In this document: positions 1-7,990 of the stretch, in pieces
Position numbering within the stretch: position 1 is the stretch's first letter
Layout: every line of letters starts with the position of its first letter
NCBI RefSeq assembly: GCF_014647595.1
Contig: NZ_BMPM01000006.1
Span: 124,001 to 188,000 of the forward strand
Source of the DNA: Paenarthrobacter histidinolovorans
GTDB taxonomy: Bacteria; Actinomycetota; Actinomycetes; Actinomycetales; Micrococcaceae
DNA: 64,000 nt
Reading direction: 5' to 3'
Notes under the pieces: generated by a model
What the model was told of the DNA's origin: nothing
What the model saw: the letters and a program-made list of their open reading frames with translations, nothing else
Database searches by the model: none
Program-made: the position numbers and the translations under genes

Positions 1-2
1 GC

Positions 3-1415
3 CTCCTCGGCTCTTGGAACACCGGCGCCCTGCCCGCCTACCGTGAGCTTGCCGACGTCGTGCGTCTATTGGTGATGGATGGCCGAATTCCGTTGGACGT
101 CGCGCTGCCCAGCGAGCGGGCGCTGGCCCAGTCGCTGGGCGTCAGCCGCACGACAGTGACGGCCGCGTATGCGAGTCTTCGCGAACAAGGATTTCTGACC
201 GCCGGCCAGGGCAGCCGGGGGCGGACCTGCATCCCGCATCGCTCCGTACCGGCGAGCATGCCGGGGCTTGCCGCGCCGGAAGGGCTCCTGGATTTGGCCT
301 ATGCGTCCTTGCCTGCGGCAGGAGAAGCAGTCCACCGCGCGTTCGCGGACGCGCTGACCGAACTCCCCGCCCTCCTGCCGGGCTTCGGTTACGACGCCAT
401 GGGCGTAGCAGCCCTGCGCGAAGCGATCGCGGACAAATACACGGCGGACGGCGTACCCACCGCTCCCAGCCAGATCCTGGTCACGTCCGGAGCGCAGCAT
501 GCTCTCAACATTGTGTTGCGCACCCTGGCGGGAAAGCAGGACCGGGTGATGGTGGAACACCCCACCTATCCCAACGCGTTGGATGCCATCCGCGCCGCCG
601 GATGCAGGGTCCTTCCGGTGGCCTTGCCGGCGGGCACCTCACCGGCCTGGGACATCGACGCGATGGTGACGGCCATGAGCCAGCAACGACCCGCAATGGC
701 GTACTTGGTGCCGGATTTTCATAACCCGACGGGGCGCATCATGTCTGATCTGCAGCGACGGCGACTCGCCCGCGCGGCCGCGTCAGCCGGGACGGTACTG
801 GTAGTGGATGAGACGCTGCGCGGCTTGAATCTCGACGGCGTCCGCACAGCTCCGATGTCGGCTTTCAGTCCCGCTGTGGTTTCCATCGGCTCGCTGAGCA
901 AGTCGCATTGGGCGGGCCTGAGGACCGGCTGGATCCGGGCAGACGAGGACCTGGTTACCCGATTCATAGCGGCCCGTACCGTCATGGACCTGGGTGGCCC
1001 CGTGGTTGAGCAACTGGCGGCGGCGCGCCTGATCAGGTCGTTTTCCGATCCCCTGGACGCCCGCCTTGAGGAGCTTCGCCACAACAGGGAGTCCCTGCTG
1101 CGCCTCTTGGAGCAGCATTTGCCGGAGTGGGAGGTGGAGATGCCCAAGGGCGGGCTGACGGTTTGGTGCCGGCTGCCAAGCCCGTGCAGCACAGCCCTTA
1201 CAGTGTTGGCGCCCGACTTTGGTGTGCGGTTGGCCGCCGGTCCGCGCTTCGGCGTCGGCGGGGCTTTTGAGCACTACCTGCGCGTCCCGTTCACTTTGCC
1301 GCCGGAGCAACTGGACGTTGCTGTGCGGGCCCTGCGCACCGCGCAGTACAAGCTCGACACGTCCCCGCAACTGCGCCGGACCCTCAAACCCGAGCGGCCG
1401 GCCGCCGTCGCCTAA
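3..1415 (+). CDS. MocR/PdxR-type PLP-dependent transcriptional regulator (5' truncated)
   Basis: The protein has a GntR-type winged-helix N-terminus fused to an aminotransferase fold, the MocR architecture; such proteins sense PLP or an amino compound and control vitamin B6, GABA or amino-acid genes. The reading frame is open to the left edge, and the residues before the first in-window GTG (60) already look like a GntR head (LLGSWNTGALPAYRELADVV), so the true start lies upstream. The DNA-binding part is the stretch PSERALAQSLGVSRTTVTAAY (split by nature over nt 108-170). The aminotransferase domain keeps the PLP lysine in SLSKSHWAG (codon 900-902) and the HNPTG-like PDFHNPTG motif. Its target is probably upstream, outside the window. 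The family is sure; the exact subgroup is not. Confidence 0.88.
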   Translation, partial: LLGSWNTGALPAYRELADVVRLLVMDGRIPLDVALPSERALAQSLGVSRTTVTAAYASLREQGFLTAGQGSRGRTCIPHRSVPASMPGLAAPEGLLDLAYASLPAAGEAVHRAFADALTELPALLPGFGYDAMGVAALREAIADKYTADGVPTAPSQILVTSGAQHALNIVLRTLAGKQDRVMVEHPTYPNALDAIRAAGCRVLPVALPAGTSPAWDIDAMVTAMSQQRPAMAYLVPDFHNPTGRIMSDLQRRRLARAAASAGTVLVVDETLRGLNLDGVRTAPMSAFSPAVVSIGSLSKSHWAGLRTGWIRADEDLVTRFIAARTVMDLGGPVVEQLAAARLIRSFSDPLDARLEELRHNRESLLRLLEQHLPEWEVEMPKGGLTVWCRLPSPCSTALTVLAPDFGVRLAAGPRFGVGGAFEHYLRVPFTLPPEQLDVAVRALRTAQYKLDTSPQLRRTLKPERPAAVA

Positions 1416-1500
1416 TACCGCAAGTACCCCGGCTCCCTGTTCAGCAACAGATCACGCGCTCGCCCAATCGTGCCCAGACGATCGCCATGCATGGACAGGG

Positions 1501-2475
1501 TCACTCCTTGAAGGTGGCGCCCATGCGGACTGCAAGCTTGCCGGTGGTTTCGCCGCGTTCCAAGGTCGCGAGGAGATCCGAAATCTGGTCGACCTCGCCC
1601 ACCCTCGTAAGATCGACGCGTATCAGGCCCTGGGCAGTGGCTTCGAGCGCCCATTTCAGGGAGGTCGTCCCTTGCCCGGGGTGCTCGGCCAGCCACGCGC
1701 CGACGTTGAACCCTGCAGTGGTTTTGTTCTCTATCCAGTGGGCCATGGAACTGAGGGCGACGTCCGGGGCTTGCGATGCGTTCCCTACGCGGACCAACCG
1801 GCCGCCTCCACGTAAGAGGCGGAATCCGGCCTCAGTGGCGGCACCCCCAACGGGGTCAACAACGATGTCGTAGGTACTTGATGGAATTGATTCCAATTCA
1901 CTGCGCAAATAGCTGTGATCGTATCCAAGCTCGCGGGCGATGTTTTGTTTGGCGGACGTACCAACAACGGCGTCCACGCGGCCCGCGCCAAGTGCTCGTG
2001 CAACCTGCGCGAATTGAGAACCCAAACCGCCTACGCCTGCGTGGACAAGCAGGCTATCCCCCGCGGAGAACCTGGCAACCGTGGTCAAGGCGAGGTGGGC
2101 TGTGACGGTGTTGACGGAAACCACCGCGGCGAGGTCGACGCCAAGCCCGGCGGGGATGGGGGAGACGAGTGCTGCCGGAGCGCAGGCGACGTCAGCGAAT
2201 CCCCCGGCAGCTGGCAGTATCGCGGCAACCTGCTGACCGACGTCGAAATTTCCGACCCCCTCCCCGAGCGAACGTACGGTTCCGCTAACTTCGAGTCCGG
2301 GCACGAAGCCGGGACCGGAGGGCATGGCTCCGTTGACCCAGAGAGCATCGATCAGACCAACACCGGCGTACTCGACGTCGATGCTGACCTGGCCGGCGCC
2401 CGGTTGGGGTGCGGCAAGTTCGCTGAGGACGAGCCCATCGAAGGATTGGTGGTGTGTGAGGACGAGCGCACGCAT
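1501..2475 (-). CDS. Zinc-independent MDR-family alcohol dehydrogenase / quinone oxidoreductase
   Basis: This 324-residue medium-chain dehydrogenase/reductase is of the quinone oxidoreductase type and should reduce a quinone, enone or carbonyl with NADPH in the cytoplasm. It has a GroES-like N-terminal half and a Rossmann half with the nucleotide-binding AGVGGLG at residues 146-152; cysteine ligands for structural zinc are absent. I chose the ATG at 2475 because an AGGAGA ribosome-binding site lies just upstream; an upstream ATG at 2550 gives an unrelated N-terminal extension. It is transcribed away from the MerR gene at 2608 through a promoter whose spacer carries the MerR dyad (2513-2543), so it is almost certainly that regulator's target. 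The true substrate is unknown. Confidence 0.88.
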   Translation of the reverse strand: MRALVLTHHQSFDGLVLSELAAPQPGAGQVSIDVEYAGVGLIDALWVNGAMPSGPGFVPGLEVSGTVRSLGEGVGNFDVGQQVAAILPAAGGFADVACAPAALVSPIPAGLGVDLAAVVSVNTVTAHLALTTVARFSAGDSLLVHAGVGGLGSQFAQVARALGAGRVDAVVGTSAKQNIARELGYDHSYLRSELESIPSSTYDIVVDPVGGAATEAGFRLLRGGGRLVRVGNASQAPDVALSSMAHWIENKTTAGFNVGAWLAEHPGQGTTSLKWALEATAQGLIRVDLTRVGEVDQISDLLATLERGETTGKLAVRMGATFKE

Positions 2476-2512
2476 TGTTCTCCTGCAGGTCGCGAATGAA
2501 GGTGACGTGGTG

Positions 2513-2543
2513 ACTGTAGAAGTTGGAGTCCACTCCAGCGCAA
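2513..2543 (-). promoter_or_regulatory. MerR-type promoter/operator with 19-bp spacer
   Basis: On the minus strand a -35 box TTGCGC (2543-2538) and a -10 box TACAGT (2518-2513) are separated by 19 bp. The spacer contains the perfect dyad TGGAGT-CC-ACTCCA (2524-2537). An over-long 19-20 bp spacer carrying a dyad is the hallmark of promoters activated by MerR-family proteins through DNA untwisting. It reads into the MDR oxidoreductase gene. Confidence 0.82.
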
Positions 2544-2607
2544 GCCACAAGCCGACGGTTGCCGGCCGCCCGCATGGGAGTGCACTTCAGGAACTACACT
2601 CGCAACC

Positions 2608-3045
2608 ATGAACGTCGACAAGGGACTGGGGATCGCCGAGATGGCAGCCCTGGCCGGACTCAGCACAGATACCCTTCGCTGGTACGAACGCGAGGGCATC
2701 CTCCCTGCGGTGGGCCGTGGTTCTTCAGGGCAACGTCGCTACGGCCCGCGTGAGCGTGATCTCGTGCTGCTCCTGACCTCGCTCCGGGACACCGGAATGT
2801 CCACGGCCATGATGAAAACCTTTGTTCAGCTGCTCATGGAAGGCGCGGCGAGCCACGGGCGCAGAATCAACGTGCTGGAGCAGGCCCGGGAACTGCTGGA
2901 GGAACGTCGTCGCAAAATTGACCAAGCCCAGGCAGCGTTGGACAGCAAGGTTGAGCACTACAAAGAGTTGATCGCTGCAGGACTCGACTGTGACGGCGCG
3001 CCGGTGACAAGTGACATCCGCATGCTCCAGGCCGCCAGGAGCTAA
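2608..3045 (+). CDS. MerR family transcriptional regulator
   Basis: This 145-residue MerR-family activator begins with a winged helix-turn-helix (GIAEMAALAGLSTDTLRWYE, residues 8-27) followed by the GQRRYGPRERD wing and a long C-terminal coiled-coil dimerisation helix (about residues 88-130). The single cysteine near the C-terminus (LDCDGAP) hints at electrophile or thiol sensing, but metal-binding cysteine clusters are absent, so it fits the AdhR/NmlR-like branch that responds to reactive carbonyls. It is divergent from the MDR oxidoreductase, 132 bp apart, with its own dyad in that gene's promoter. The inducer is inferred, not shown. Confidence 0.9.
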   Translation: MNVDKGLGIAEMAALAGLSTDTLRWYEREGILPAVGRGSSGQRRYGPRERDLVLLLTSLRDTGMSTAMMKTFVQLLMEGAASHGRRINVLEQARELLEERRRKIDQAQAALDSKVEHYKELIAAGLDCDGAPVTSDIRMLQAARS

Positions 3046-3054
3046 CGCGTTCGG

Positions 3055-3552
3055 CTACCCTTGGCCCCCGCGAGCCGCCGAGCCCATCCGCTGCTTTGCA
3101 GTGTTGGTCTCCGGGCCGATGGGAACCTGGGCTGTGGCTTTGGCCAGGCCAAACAGCGGCATGCCGTTGTACACCACTTCAATACCCGACGCCGGCACCT
3201 GGTACGTCTCGTGCCAGACGCCCACGTCCCCGCTGCCCGCGATCTCCTTCATGAACTTCCGCCAGGGCCCAAGGTGGGGCGAATCCCGGTCTGCAGCGAA
3301 GCGCCTCAAGTGTTCAGGGCTTTCCCAGTAGCTCAGGATGATGGTGGTGCGCCCAAACCACTGCTCACTGCCGAGCAGTCCGGCTTCGGGGTTGGCGGCC
3401 AGGTGCTGCATCATGGCGGGCATGGCCGAGGCCACCTTGGCTACCTTGCCCATCTTCCACCACCTGTTGGCCCGCATGCCGATGAGGAAGACCGTCACGT
3501 CGCTGCGGCCAATATCCGCGGTGAAGCGGCCGGGAAAGACTTCTTGTGCCAT
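3055..3552 (-). CDS. DUF4188 family protein (monooxygenase-like ferredoxin-fold)
   Basis: This 165-residue protein matches the DUF4188 family, small proteins with a dimeric alpha/beta-barrel fold resembling antibiotic monooxygenases; their reaction is not established. Visible features are VFLIGMRANRWWKM near residue 20, the tract LLGSEQWFGRTTIILSYW and RFAADRDSPHLGPWRKF, typical of the family. The start at 3552 has a GAAGGA ribosome-binding site; an upstream in-frame ATG at 3816 would run across the operator and into the tetR gene and is rejected. It is divergent from the TetR gene at 3649 with a palindromic operator between them, so it is the likely regulated partner. Confidence 0.85.
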   Translation of the reverse strand: MAQEVFPGRFTADIGRSDVTVFLIGMRANRWWKMGKVAKVASAMPAMMQHLAANPEAGLLGSEQWFGRTTIILSYWESPEHLRRFAADRDSPHLGPWRKFMKEIAGSGDVGVWHETYQVPASGIEVVYNGMPLFGLAKATAQVPIGPETNTAKQRMGSAARGGQG

Positions 3553-3602
3553 GACATTCCTTCTCTTGTGGATTCTCAGACGCTTGTGCATTCTCAGATC
3601 CA

Positions 3603-3638
3603 GTTTCATAACAGCGTTATGAAACAATGTTATGGAAC
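3603..3638. promoter_or_regulatory. TetR operator: 10-bp inverted repeat plus third half-site
   Basis: A perfect inverted repeat GTTTCATAAC-AGC-GTTATGAAAC spans 3603-3625. A third, slightly imperfect half-site GTTATGGAAC follows at 3629-3638. The site lies between the DUF4188 gene (minus) and the tetR gene (plus), immediately before the tetR start, as expected for an autoregulated TetR switch controlling both genes. Confidence 0.8.
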
Positions 3639-3648
3639 AATGAAAGGC

Positions 3649-4224
3649 ATGGCAAGACCCATAGTCCATGACCACCTGGTCCAGCAAAGGCTCCTGGCCG
3701 TCACCGCCGAACTCGTAGACCGCGAGGGCCCCTCCCGGGTGACCCTGCGCGACGTCGCCACGGCAGCAGAAACGTCGACGTCGGCCATCTACTCGCTCTT
3801 CGGCGGCAAAGCCCAACTACTGACGGCCGCGATCGACGACGGATTCCGATCCTTTGGCGAGTCCCAGCGCCAAGCAGCCCCGGGCGGCCTGTTGAACCTC
3901 GGGCGGGCCTACCGCATCTGGGCCCTGGACCACCCGGCGCTGTACCGGCTGATGTTCGGCGGCGCACTGGCCGCCTACGTTGAGTGCACTCCGACGCCGG
4001 AAGTCGCCTCCGACTCGATGCTCCCCCTGGTGGAGGCGGTCACCTCCGCACAGGAAGCGGGAAGGCTTCGCGCCCAAGACCCCACAGTGGTCGCGATGGC
4101 AATCTGGGGCCAGGTCCACGGACTGGTGGGCCTGGAGCTGGCCCGGATGAACTCTCCCGAGACCGACTGGGCGGGCATCTACGAAGCCGCCCTCGAATCG
4201 GTGGCCCGCGCCTGGGCCCCCTAA
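3649..4224 (+). CDS. TetR/AcrR family transcriptional regulator
   Basis: This is a 191-residue TetR repressor with N-terminal HTH (RVTLRDVATAAETSTSAIYSLFGGK, split around residues 28-52) and a C-terminal ligand domain of the TetR_C_33-like, WHG-containing type (YRIWALDHPALYRLMFGG). The start could be ATG 3649 or the in-frame ATG 3640; neither has a strong ribosome-binding site because the operator lies directly upstream. Extending further upstream would cross the palindrome. It faces the DUF4188 gene and probably represses it and itself. Its ligand cannot be told from sequence. Confidence 0.88.
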   Translation: MARPIVHDHLVQQRLLAVTAELVDREGPSRVTLRDVATAAETSTSAIYSLFGGKAQLLTAAIDDGFRSFGESQRQAAPGGLLNLGRAYRIWALDHPALYRLMFGGALAAYVECTPTPEVASDSMLPLVEAVTSAQEAGRLRAQDPTVVAMAIWGQVHGLVGLELARMNSPETDWAGIYEAALESVARAWAP

Positions 4225-4265
4225 CGCGCCCAGGCGCCCAGGCCAGGCGCCCAGGCAGGGGAACC

Positions 4266-4958
4266 CTACGCGTACACCTTCTCCAGGAACGCTCCCCAGG
4301 CCTTGGCCGTGAGCTCGGAGTCTCCGGAGCCACTGAAGTCGTGCACTGTCATCCCCACCGGTGCGCCAAAGACGTTCCGGCCGAAGAAGCGGTACATCGC
4401 GTCCGCGGTGCGCAAGCCGAGGAAGTTCTCATCGGAGAAGTCAACCTCGCCGCTCAGCCGCCCAACGCCGTCGAGCTCCAGGTCAACAGCAGTCCCGGCA
4501 GTGGCGCCATCAACTCCCAGGGCCGTCTTCAGCTGTACGAAACCGTCCGGCGTCTGCGATGAAGCCGGGGCCTGGATGTCAGTGAAGGTCACCGGCTTGC
4601 CGTCGAAGTACTGCAGATACTGACCCAAGGTGTGCAGGTAGAAGCGGGTGTGCTTGCTGGCGCCGTCGTACTGCTCATCCCAGTTGTCGGCGAAGATCCC
4701 GCTGTGGACGTAGTGCAGCTTGGCCCGGCCACCGTCCATTGGCTCGAGGACATGCTCCAACTGGTTGAACCAGCCGTCGGGGCCTTCCATCCGCGAAACC
4801 AGGTGGGTGGGGTACTCCTCCACCGTTTTCTCCGCAGGCCACTGGTCCGTGGGGAACATCCAGGCTGCGGTGTCGGCAGTAACGGCGTTCCACACGCGTT
4901 CCGGCGTGCCGGGCAGCTCGGTATCCGCCACGATTTCGAAGTTACGGTTGTCAGTCAT
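4266..4958 (-). CDS. SRPBCC / AHSA1-like domain protein
   Basis: This 230-residue protein has an SRPBCC (START/Bet v1-like) N-terminal domain (FEIVADTELPGTPERVWNAV, residues 7-26) and a longer C-terminal half, AIFADNWDEQYDG onward. Such proteins form a hydrophobic cavity and in actinobacteria are often paired with an ArsR-family regulator. Here it overlaps the end of that regulator by 8 nt (4951-4958), so the two are translationally coupled in one transcript. No enzymatic residues can be assigned. The downstream gene is convergent, and the 41-nt gap contains short GCGCCCAGGC repeats. Confidence 0.82.
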   Translation of the reverse strand: MTDNRNFEIVADTELPGTPERVWNAVTADTAAWMFPTDQWPAEKTVEEYPTHLVSRMEGPDGWFNQLEHVLEPMDGGRAKLHYVHSGIFADNWDEQYDGASKHTRFYLHTLGQYLQYFDGKPVTFTDIQAPASSQTPDGFVQLKTALGVDGATAGTAVDLELDGVGRLSGEVDFSDENFLGLRTADAMYRFFGRNVFGAPVGMTVHDFSGSGDSELTAKAWGAFLEKVYA

Positions 4959-5601
4959 TGCTTTGGTCCTTATCTGCTGGTTTTTCTGTTGAGGTGTCAG
5001 TCTGTGGTGGGGTCTTCAGTGCGGGGTGGAGGACGACGACGAGCCTGTGTTTGCGTCCGCCGCCCGCCGCCGTGGCCGAACCGCCGTCGTGGTACTTATC
5101 CACGAGGCGCGTCACCGCCACCCCAAGTTCTTCTGCGAATGCTGCGCGTTCCGCAGCGGAACGGAAAGTGATCTCGCCGTCGATGGCGAAGCTGGCCAAC
5201 TTCTTCTTTGCCAGGGCCGCGCCGGAGATGAGCTTGCCCATTTCCTGAACGGTGCGGGAGGCGAGCGCCAGCAACCAGAACGCCGAGAAGCGGTCCGAGA
5301 ACCGCCGCGGGTCCGGCGCAACAGAAGCCAGGGCGACGGGCGAGATGAGGTAGGACGCCGCCGTCGCGCGAACGACGCGCTCCGTGACATTGCCCTTGCG
5401 CCGCTCCTCCACCAACTCCACCAGGCCGTGGCGTTCCAAAGCTTTGAGGTGGTAGTTCACCTTCTGGCGCGGAAGCCCCACTTTGGCAGCCAGCTGCGTG
5501 GCCGTCGCGGGCTCGACGAGTTCCTGGAGGATGCGCGTCCGGATGGGGTCCAGCGAGGCTTCCGCCGCGGCCGGGTCCTCGATCACTTCGATGTCCAACA
5601 T
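4951..5601 (-). CDS. ArsR family winged-helix transcriptional regulator
   Basis: This 216-residue regulator has an ArsR-type winged helix at its N-terminus (RTRILQELVEPATATQLAAK then VNYHLKALERHGLVELVEER) and a long C-terminal region of unknown fold containing EITFRSAAERAAFAEELG. No cysteine metal site is visible, so metal sensing is unlikely. I prefer the start at 5601 (MLDIEVIED), preceded by TGGAAG; an in-frame ATG at 5637 would add 12 residues. The gene is first in a two-gene unit with the AHSA1-like protein, a common ArsR/SRPBCC pairing. Divergent from the pseudouridine synthase. Confidence 0.83.
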   Translation of the reverse strand: MLDIEVIEDPAAAEASLDPIRTRILQELVEPATATQLAAKVGLPRQKVNYHLKALERHGLVELVEERRKGNVTERVVRATAASYLISPVALASVAPDPRRFSDRFSAFWLLALASRTVQEMGKLISGAALAKKKLASFAIDGEITFRSAAERAAFAEELGVAVTRLVDKYHDGGSATAAGGGRKHRLVVVLHPALKTPPQTDTSTEKPADKDQSND

Positions 5602-5666
5602 GCTTCCAGTATGGCCACCGACAACTTTTCTTGTCAAGAACTTTTTTGTGTTCGGTCAGCCTTTCC

Positions 5667-5727
5667 GTTGTGAGGCCCGCTATGCGCGATTCGCACACGT
5701 TTAAGGGCGCAGAGCGGGCCTCACAAC
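5667..5727. repeat. Long hairpin repeat, copy 1 (same arms as 44437-44495)
   Basis: Two 21-nt arms (5667-5687 and 5707-5727) pair with a single mismatch around a 19-nt loop. The left arm begins GTTGTGAGGCCCGCT. The same arms recur at 44437-44495 with an unrelated 19-nt loop. This copy lies between divergently transcribed genes, so it is not an ordinary terminator. Confidence 0.85.
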
Positions 5728-5752
5728 GCACGGCCGGTAGAATTGTCCGGTG

Positions 5753-6685
5753 ATGCAATCCCCTCTCCCCGTGCGCGACGGCGTGAACGCCACCCGCCTC
5801 CGCCTCCCGGACGAGGGGCCCTGGGTCACCGCCATGGACTACATGATGCATCGCTGGGGACACATCGACCCCCAAGGCATCGAGGACCGTTTCGACGCCG
5901 GTGAGATCGTGGGCGAAGGCGGCGTACCGCTGGACCGGAGCACCAAGCTGGAGGACCACACCTTCATCTGGTACTACCGCACCCTCCCGCCGGAGACGCG
6001 ACTGCCAGTAGAAATCAACATCCTCCACCAGGACGAACACATCCTGGTGGTGGACAAGCCGCACTTCCTGCCCACCACCCCCGGCGGCACCTACATCCAG
6101 GAATCGGCGCTGGTCCGGCTCCGGAACCTCCTCGACCTCCCGGACCTCATCCCCATGCACCGCCTGGACCGTATGACCGCAGGCCTGCTGCTGCTCTCCA
6201 CCAACCCGGAGACGCGCGGCAAGTACCAGGTCCTCTTCGAGAAACGCCAGGTCCAGAAGGAATACGAGTGCGTGTCCGCGGCGACGCCGGCCGCAGGATA
6301 TCCCGCCGTCGAGTTCCCGGCAGTGGTCCGCAACCGCATGACCAAGTCCCGCAGCTACCTGCTCGCCGAAGTCATCCCCGGTGAACCGAACGCGGAAACG
6401 CGCATTGAACAGACAAAAACGTTCGACGCCGGCACCCACCAGCGCGCGCTGTACCGGCTGGAGCCACACACCGGAAAAACCCACCAACTCCGCGTGCACA
6501 TGGCCTCGCTCGGGCTGGGCATCGTCAACGACACCTTCTATCCGGAGCTGCTGGACAAGGCTCCGGACGACTACACGAAACCCCTGCAACTCCTGGCCCG
6601 CGGCATCACGTTCGTGGACCCCATCACCAAACAACCCGTGGAATACCGCAGCCAACTCGAACTCAGCGAAGCCCACCCCGCCTAA
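5753..6685 (+). CDS. RluA-family RNA pseudouridine synthase
   Basis: This 310-residue enzyme isomerises specific uridines in ribosomal (or transfer) RNA to pseudouridine. The catalytic aspartate is D139 in MHRLDRMTAGLLLLS, the RluA signature, followed by the RTGKTHQLRVH-like motif PHTGKTHQLRVHMAS near residue 240. It lacks an S4 RNA-binding domain at the N-terminus, as in several actinobacterial members. ATG 5753 is used in preference to GTG 5750, which overlaps it. It stands alone; the long palindrome at 6688-6752 begins two bases after its stop codon and separates it from the convergent macrodomain gene. The rRNA position modified cannot be told. Confidence 0.92.
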   Translation: MQSPLPVRDGVNATRLRLPDEGPWVTAMDYMMHRWGHIDPQGIEDRFDAGEIVGEGGVPLDRSTKLEDHTFIWYYRTLPPETRLPVEINILHQDEHILVVDKPHFLPTTPGGTYIQESALVRLRNLLDLPDLIPMHRLDRMTAGLLLLSTNPETRGKYQVLFEKRQVQKEYECVSAATPAAGYPAVEFPAVVRNRMTKSRSYLLAEVIPGEPNAETRIEQTKTFDAGTHQRALYRLEPHTGKTHQLRVHMASLGLGIVNDTFYPELLDKAPDDYTKPLQLLARGITFVDPITKQPVEYRSQLELSEAHPA

Positions 6686-6687
6686 AA

Positions 6688-6752
6688 GCAACGCGGGGTC
6701 ACTTATGGCCCAAGTTTCGCCTCAGCATGGGCCATAAGTGACCCCGCGTTGC
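6688..6752. terminator. Perfect 25-bp-arm hairpin between convergent genes
   Basis: Arms at 6688-6712 and 6728-6752 are perfect reverse complements (left arm starts GCAACGCGGGGTCACTTATG) with a 15-nt loop. It sits between the ends of two convergent genes and could terminate both, but it lacks U-tracts and is much longer than normal intrinsic terminators. Confidence 0.75.
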
Positions 6753-6753
6753 C

Positions 6754-7293
6754 TTAGTCGCCAAACACCGCCCGGAAGACCGCCGTCGTATCCTCGGAAA
6801 ACAGCACGAACTCCACCAACTCCAGCGCGCCTGCCGCCGCACCGCCTGCCGCAGGCAACGACGCAAACGACTCGACGGCGTCGAAGGCCACCTTGGCAAC
6901 CTGCCGGGCATCCCATCCATAAATACCGGCGCTGATAGCAGGGAAAGCAACTGACCGCGCACCCAGGCCGCCAGCCACAACCAGGCTCTCCCGGAAGCAG
7001 GACGCAAGCAACGCCGGGTCGGTCTGTCCGGCGTGCCGGTTCGGCCCCACCGTGTGGATAACCCACTGCGAGGGGAGCCTGAAACCGGGCGTCGCGACGG
7101 CGGACCCCACCGGCAGCCCGGCCGGCAGTTGGGTGCGGCGCAGTTCACGGCACGCCTCAAGAAGGTCCGGCCCCGCGGCCCGGTGAATGGCCCCATCCAC
7201 TCCCCCTCCACCGAGCAGCGCAGAATTGGCTGCATTGACGATTGCGTCCACTGAACGGGTTGTGATGTCACCCTGCAGGATGTCGATGCGCAT
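6754..7293 (-). CDS. Macrodomain protein (O-acetyl-ADP-ribose deacetylase, MacroD type)
   Basis: This 179-residue stand-alone macrodomain should bind ADP-ribose and hydrolyse O-acetyl-ADP-ribose or mono-ADP-ribose esters on proteins or nucleic acids. The diagnostic motifs are [20 protein letters not shown] (residues 18-37), with the catalytic-loop asparagines and glycines intact, and [13 protein letters not shown] in the C-terminal half. The start at 7293 begins the family's standard [11 protein letters not shown]; an upstream extension to 7581 would cover the dedA promoter and is unlikely. Neighbours give no DarT-like toxin, so a housekeeping or stress role is more likely than toxin antagonism. 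Confidence 0.93.
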   Translation of the reverse strand: MRIDILQGDITTRSVDAIVNAANSALLGGGGVDGAIHRAAGPDLLEACRELRRTQLPAGLPVGSAVATPGFRLPSQWVIHTVGPNRHAGQTDPALLASCFRESLVVAGGLGARSVAFPAISAGIYGWDARQVAKVAFDAVESFASLPAAGGAAAGALELVEFVLFSEDTTAVFRAVFGD

Positions 7294-7347
7294 GCCCACA
7301 GTCTCACGCCCGCGCGGCGGGGTCGGCAAGTGCGGTACCTTGTGCCC

Positions 7348-7989
7348 ATGGACATCACCGCCCCGGAGACATGGGGATCCGCTATCTACCTGTGGATCGT
7401 CCCCATTGTGCTGGGCGACGCCATCTTCCCGCCCATCCCCTCCGAAATGGTGGTCATCACCGGTGGAGCGCTCGCAGCCGATGGACATGCCAACTTTTGG
7501 CTGATTCTTTTCCTCGCCGCATTCGCCTCCTGGCTGGGAGACATGGCCGTCTTCATGCTGTTCAAACGGCGGATCAGCCATGTCCTGGATCGTTGGTCAT
7601 GGGGCCGACGGGTCCACCGCGGGATCCACGAGGCCATCGCCAGAGCCGGCCGCTCCTCCACGTATGGCACTATCATCGGCGCGCGCTTCATCCCGGGCGG
7701 GCGGCTGGCGACGTCGGCCGCAGCGGGGATTGCCAACGTCTCGGTCCGCGGATTCGGATTGTGCGCCAGCCTGGGCGGAGTCCTGTGGGCTGTATGGCAG
7801 GTAGGACTGGGCTACTTCACCGGCTCCACCACCAAGCTGCCGTTTTGGGCCAGCTCCCTCATCGGCGTTGGCGTGGGCTTGGTGATCGGCGTGGTCGTGG
7901 GCCTGATCGTCACCCGGCGGCGCGGGAGCCGCTCCCCCGTGGAGGAACCGTTCGACGGCGACGTAGCCCGACCCGAAGAAGGCGTTTAG
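7348..7989 (+). CDS. DedA family membrane protein (VTT domain)
   Basis: This 213-residue integral membrane protein belongs to the DedA/VTT superfamily, implicated in lipid (undecaprenyl phosphate or aminophospholipid) translocation and membrane homeostasis. It shows the conserved FPPIPSEMV re-entrant segment (about residues 30-38) and the second amphipathic motif [17 protein letters not shown], with the key arginines present. About five hydrophobic segments are visible, the last near residues 170-195. ATG 7348 is preferred over GTG 7330. The gene is divergent from the macrodomain gene by 54 bp. The lipid substrate is unknown. Confidence 0.9.
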   Translation: MDITAPETWGSAIYLWIVPIVLGDAIFPPIPSEMVVITGGALAADGHANFWLILFLAAFASWLGDMAVFMLFKRRISHVLDRWSWGRRVHRGIHEAIARAGRSSTYGTIIGARFIPGGRLATSAAAGIANVSVRGFGLCASLGGVLWAVWQVGLGYFTGSTTKLPFWASSLIGVGVGLVIGVVVGLIVTRRRGSRSPVEEPFDGDVARPEEGV

Positions 7990-7990
7990 C

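Noticed and set aside
4225..4265. GCGCCCAGGC repeats as a terminator
   Set aside because: They are direct, not inverted, and too short to call; they may be slippage products in a convergent gap.
5096..6691. Open frame of 531 codons on the minus strand spanning the pseudouridine synthase and ArsR genes
   Set aside because: It runs opposite the RluA-type gene and out of frame through the ArsR gene; both of those have complete family motifs.
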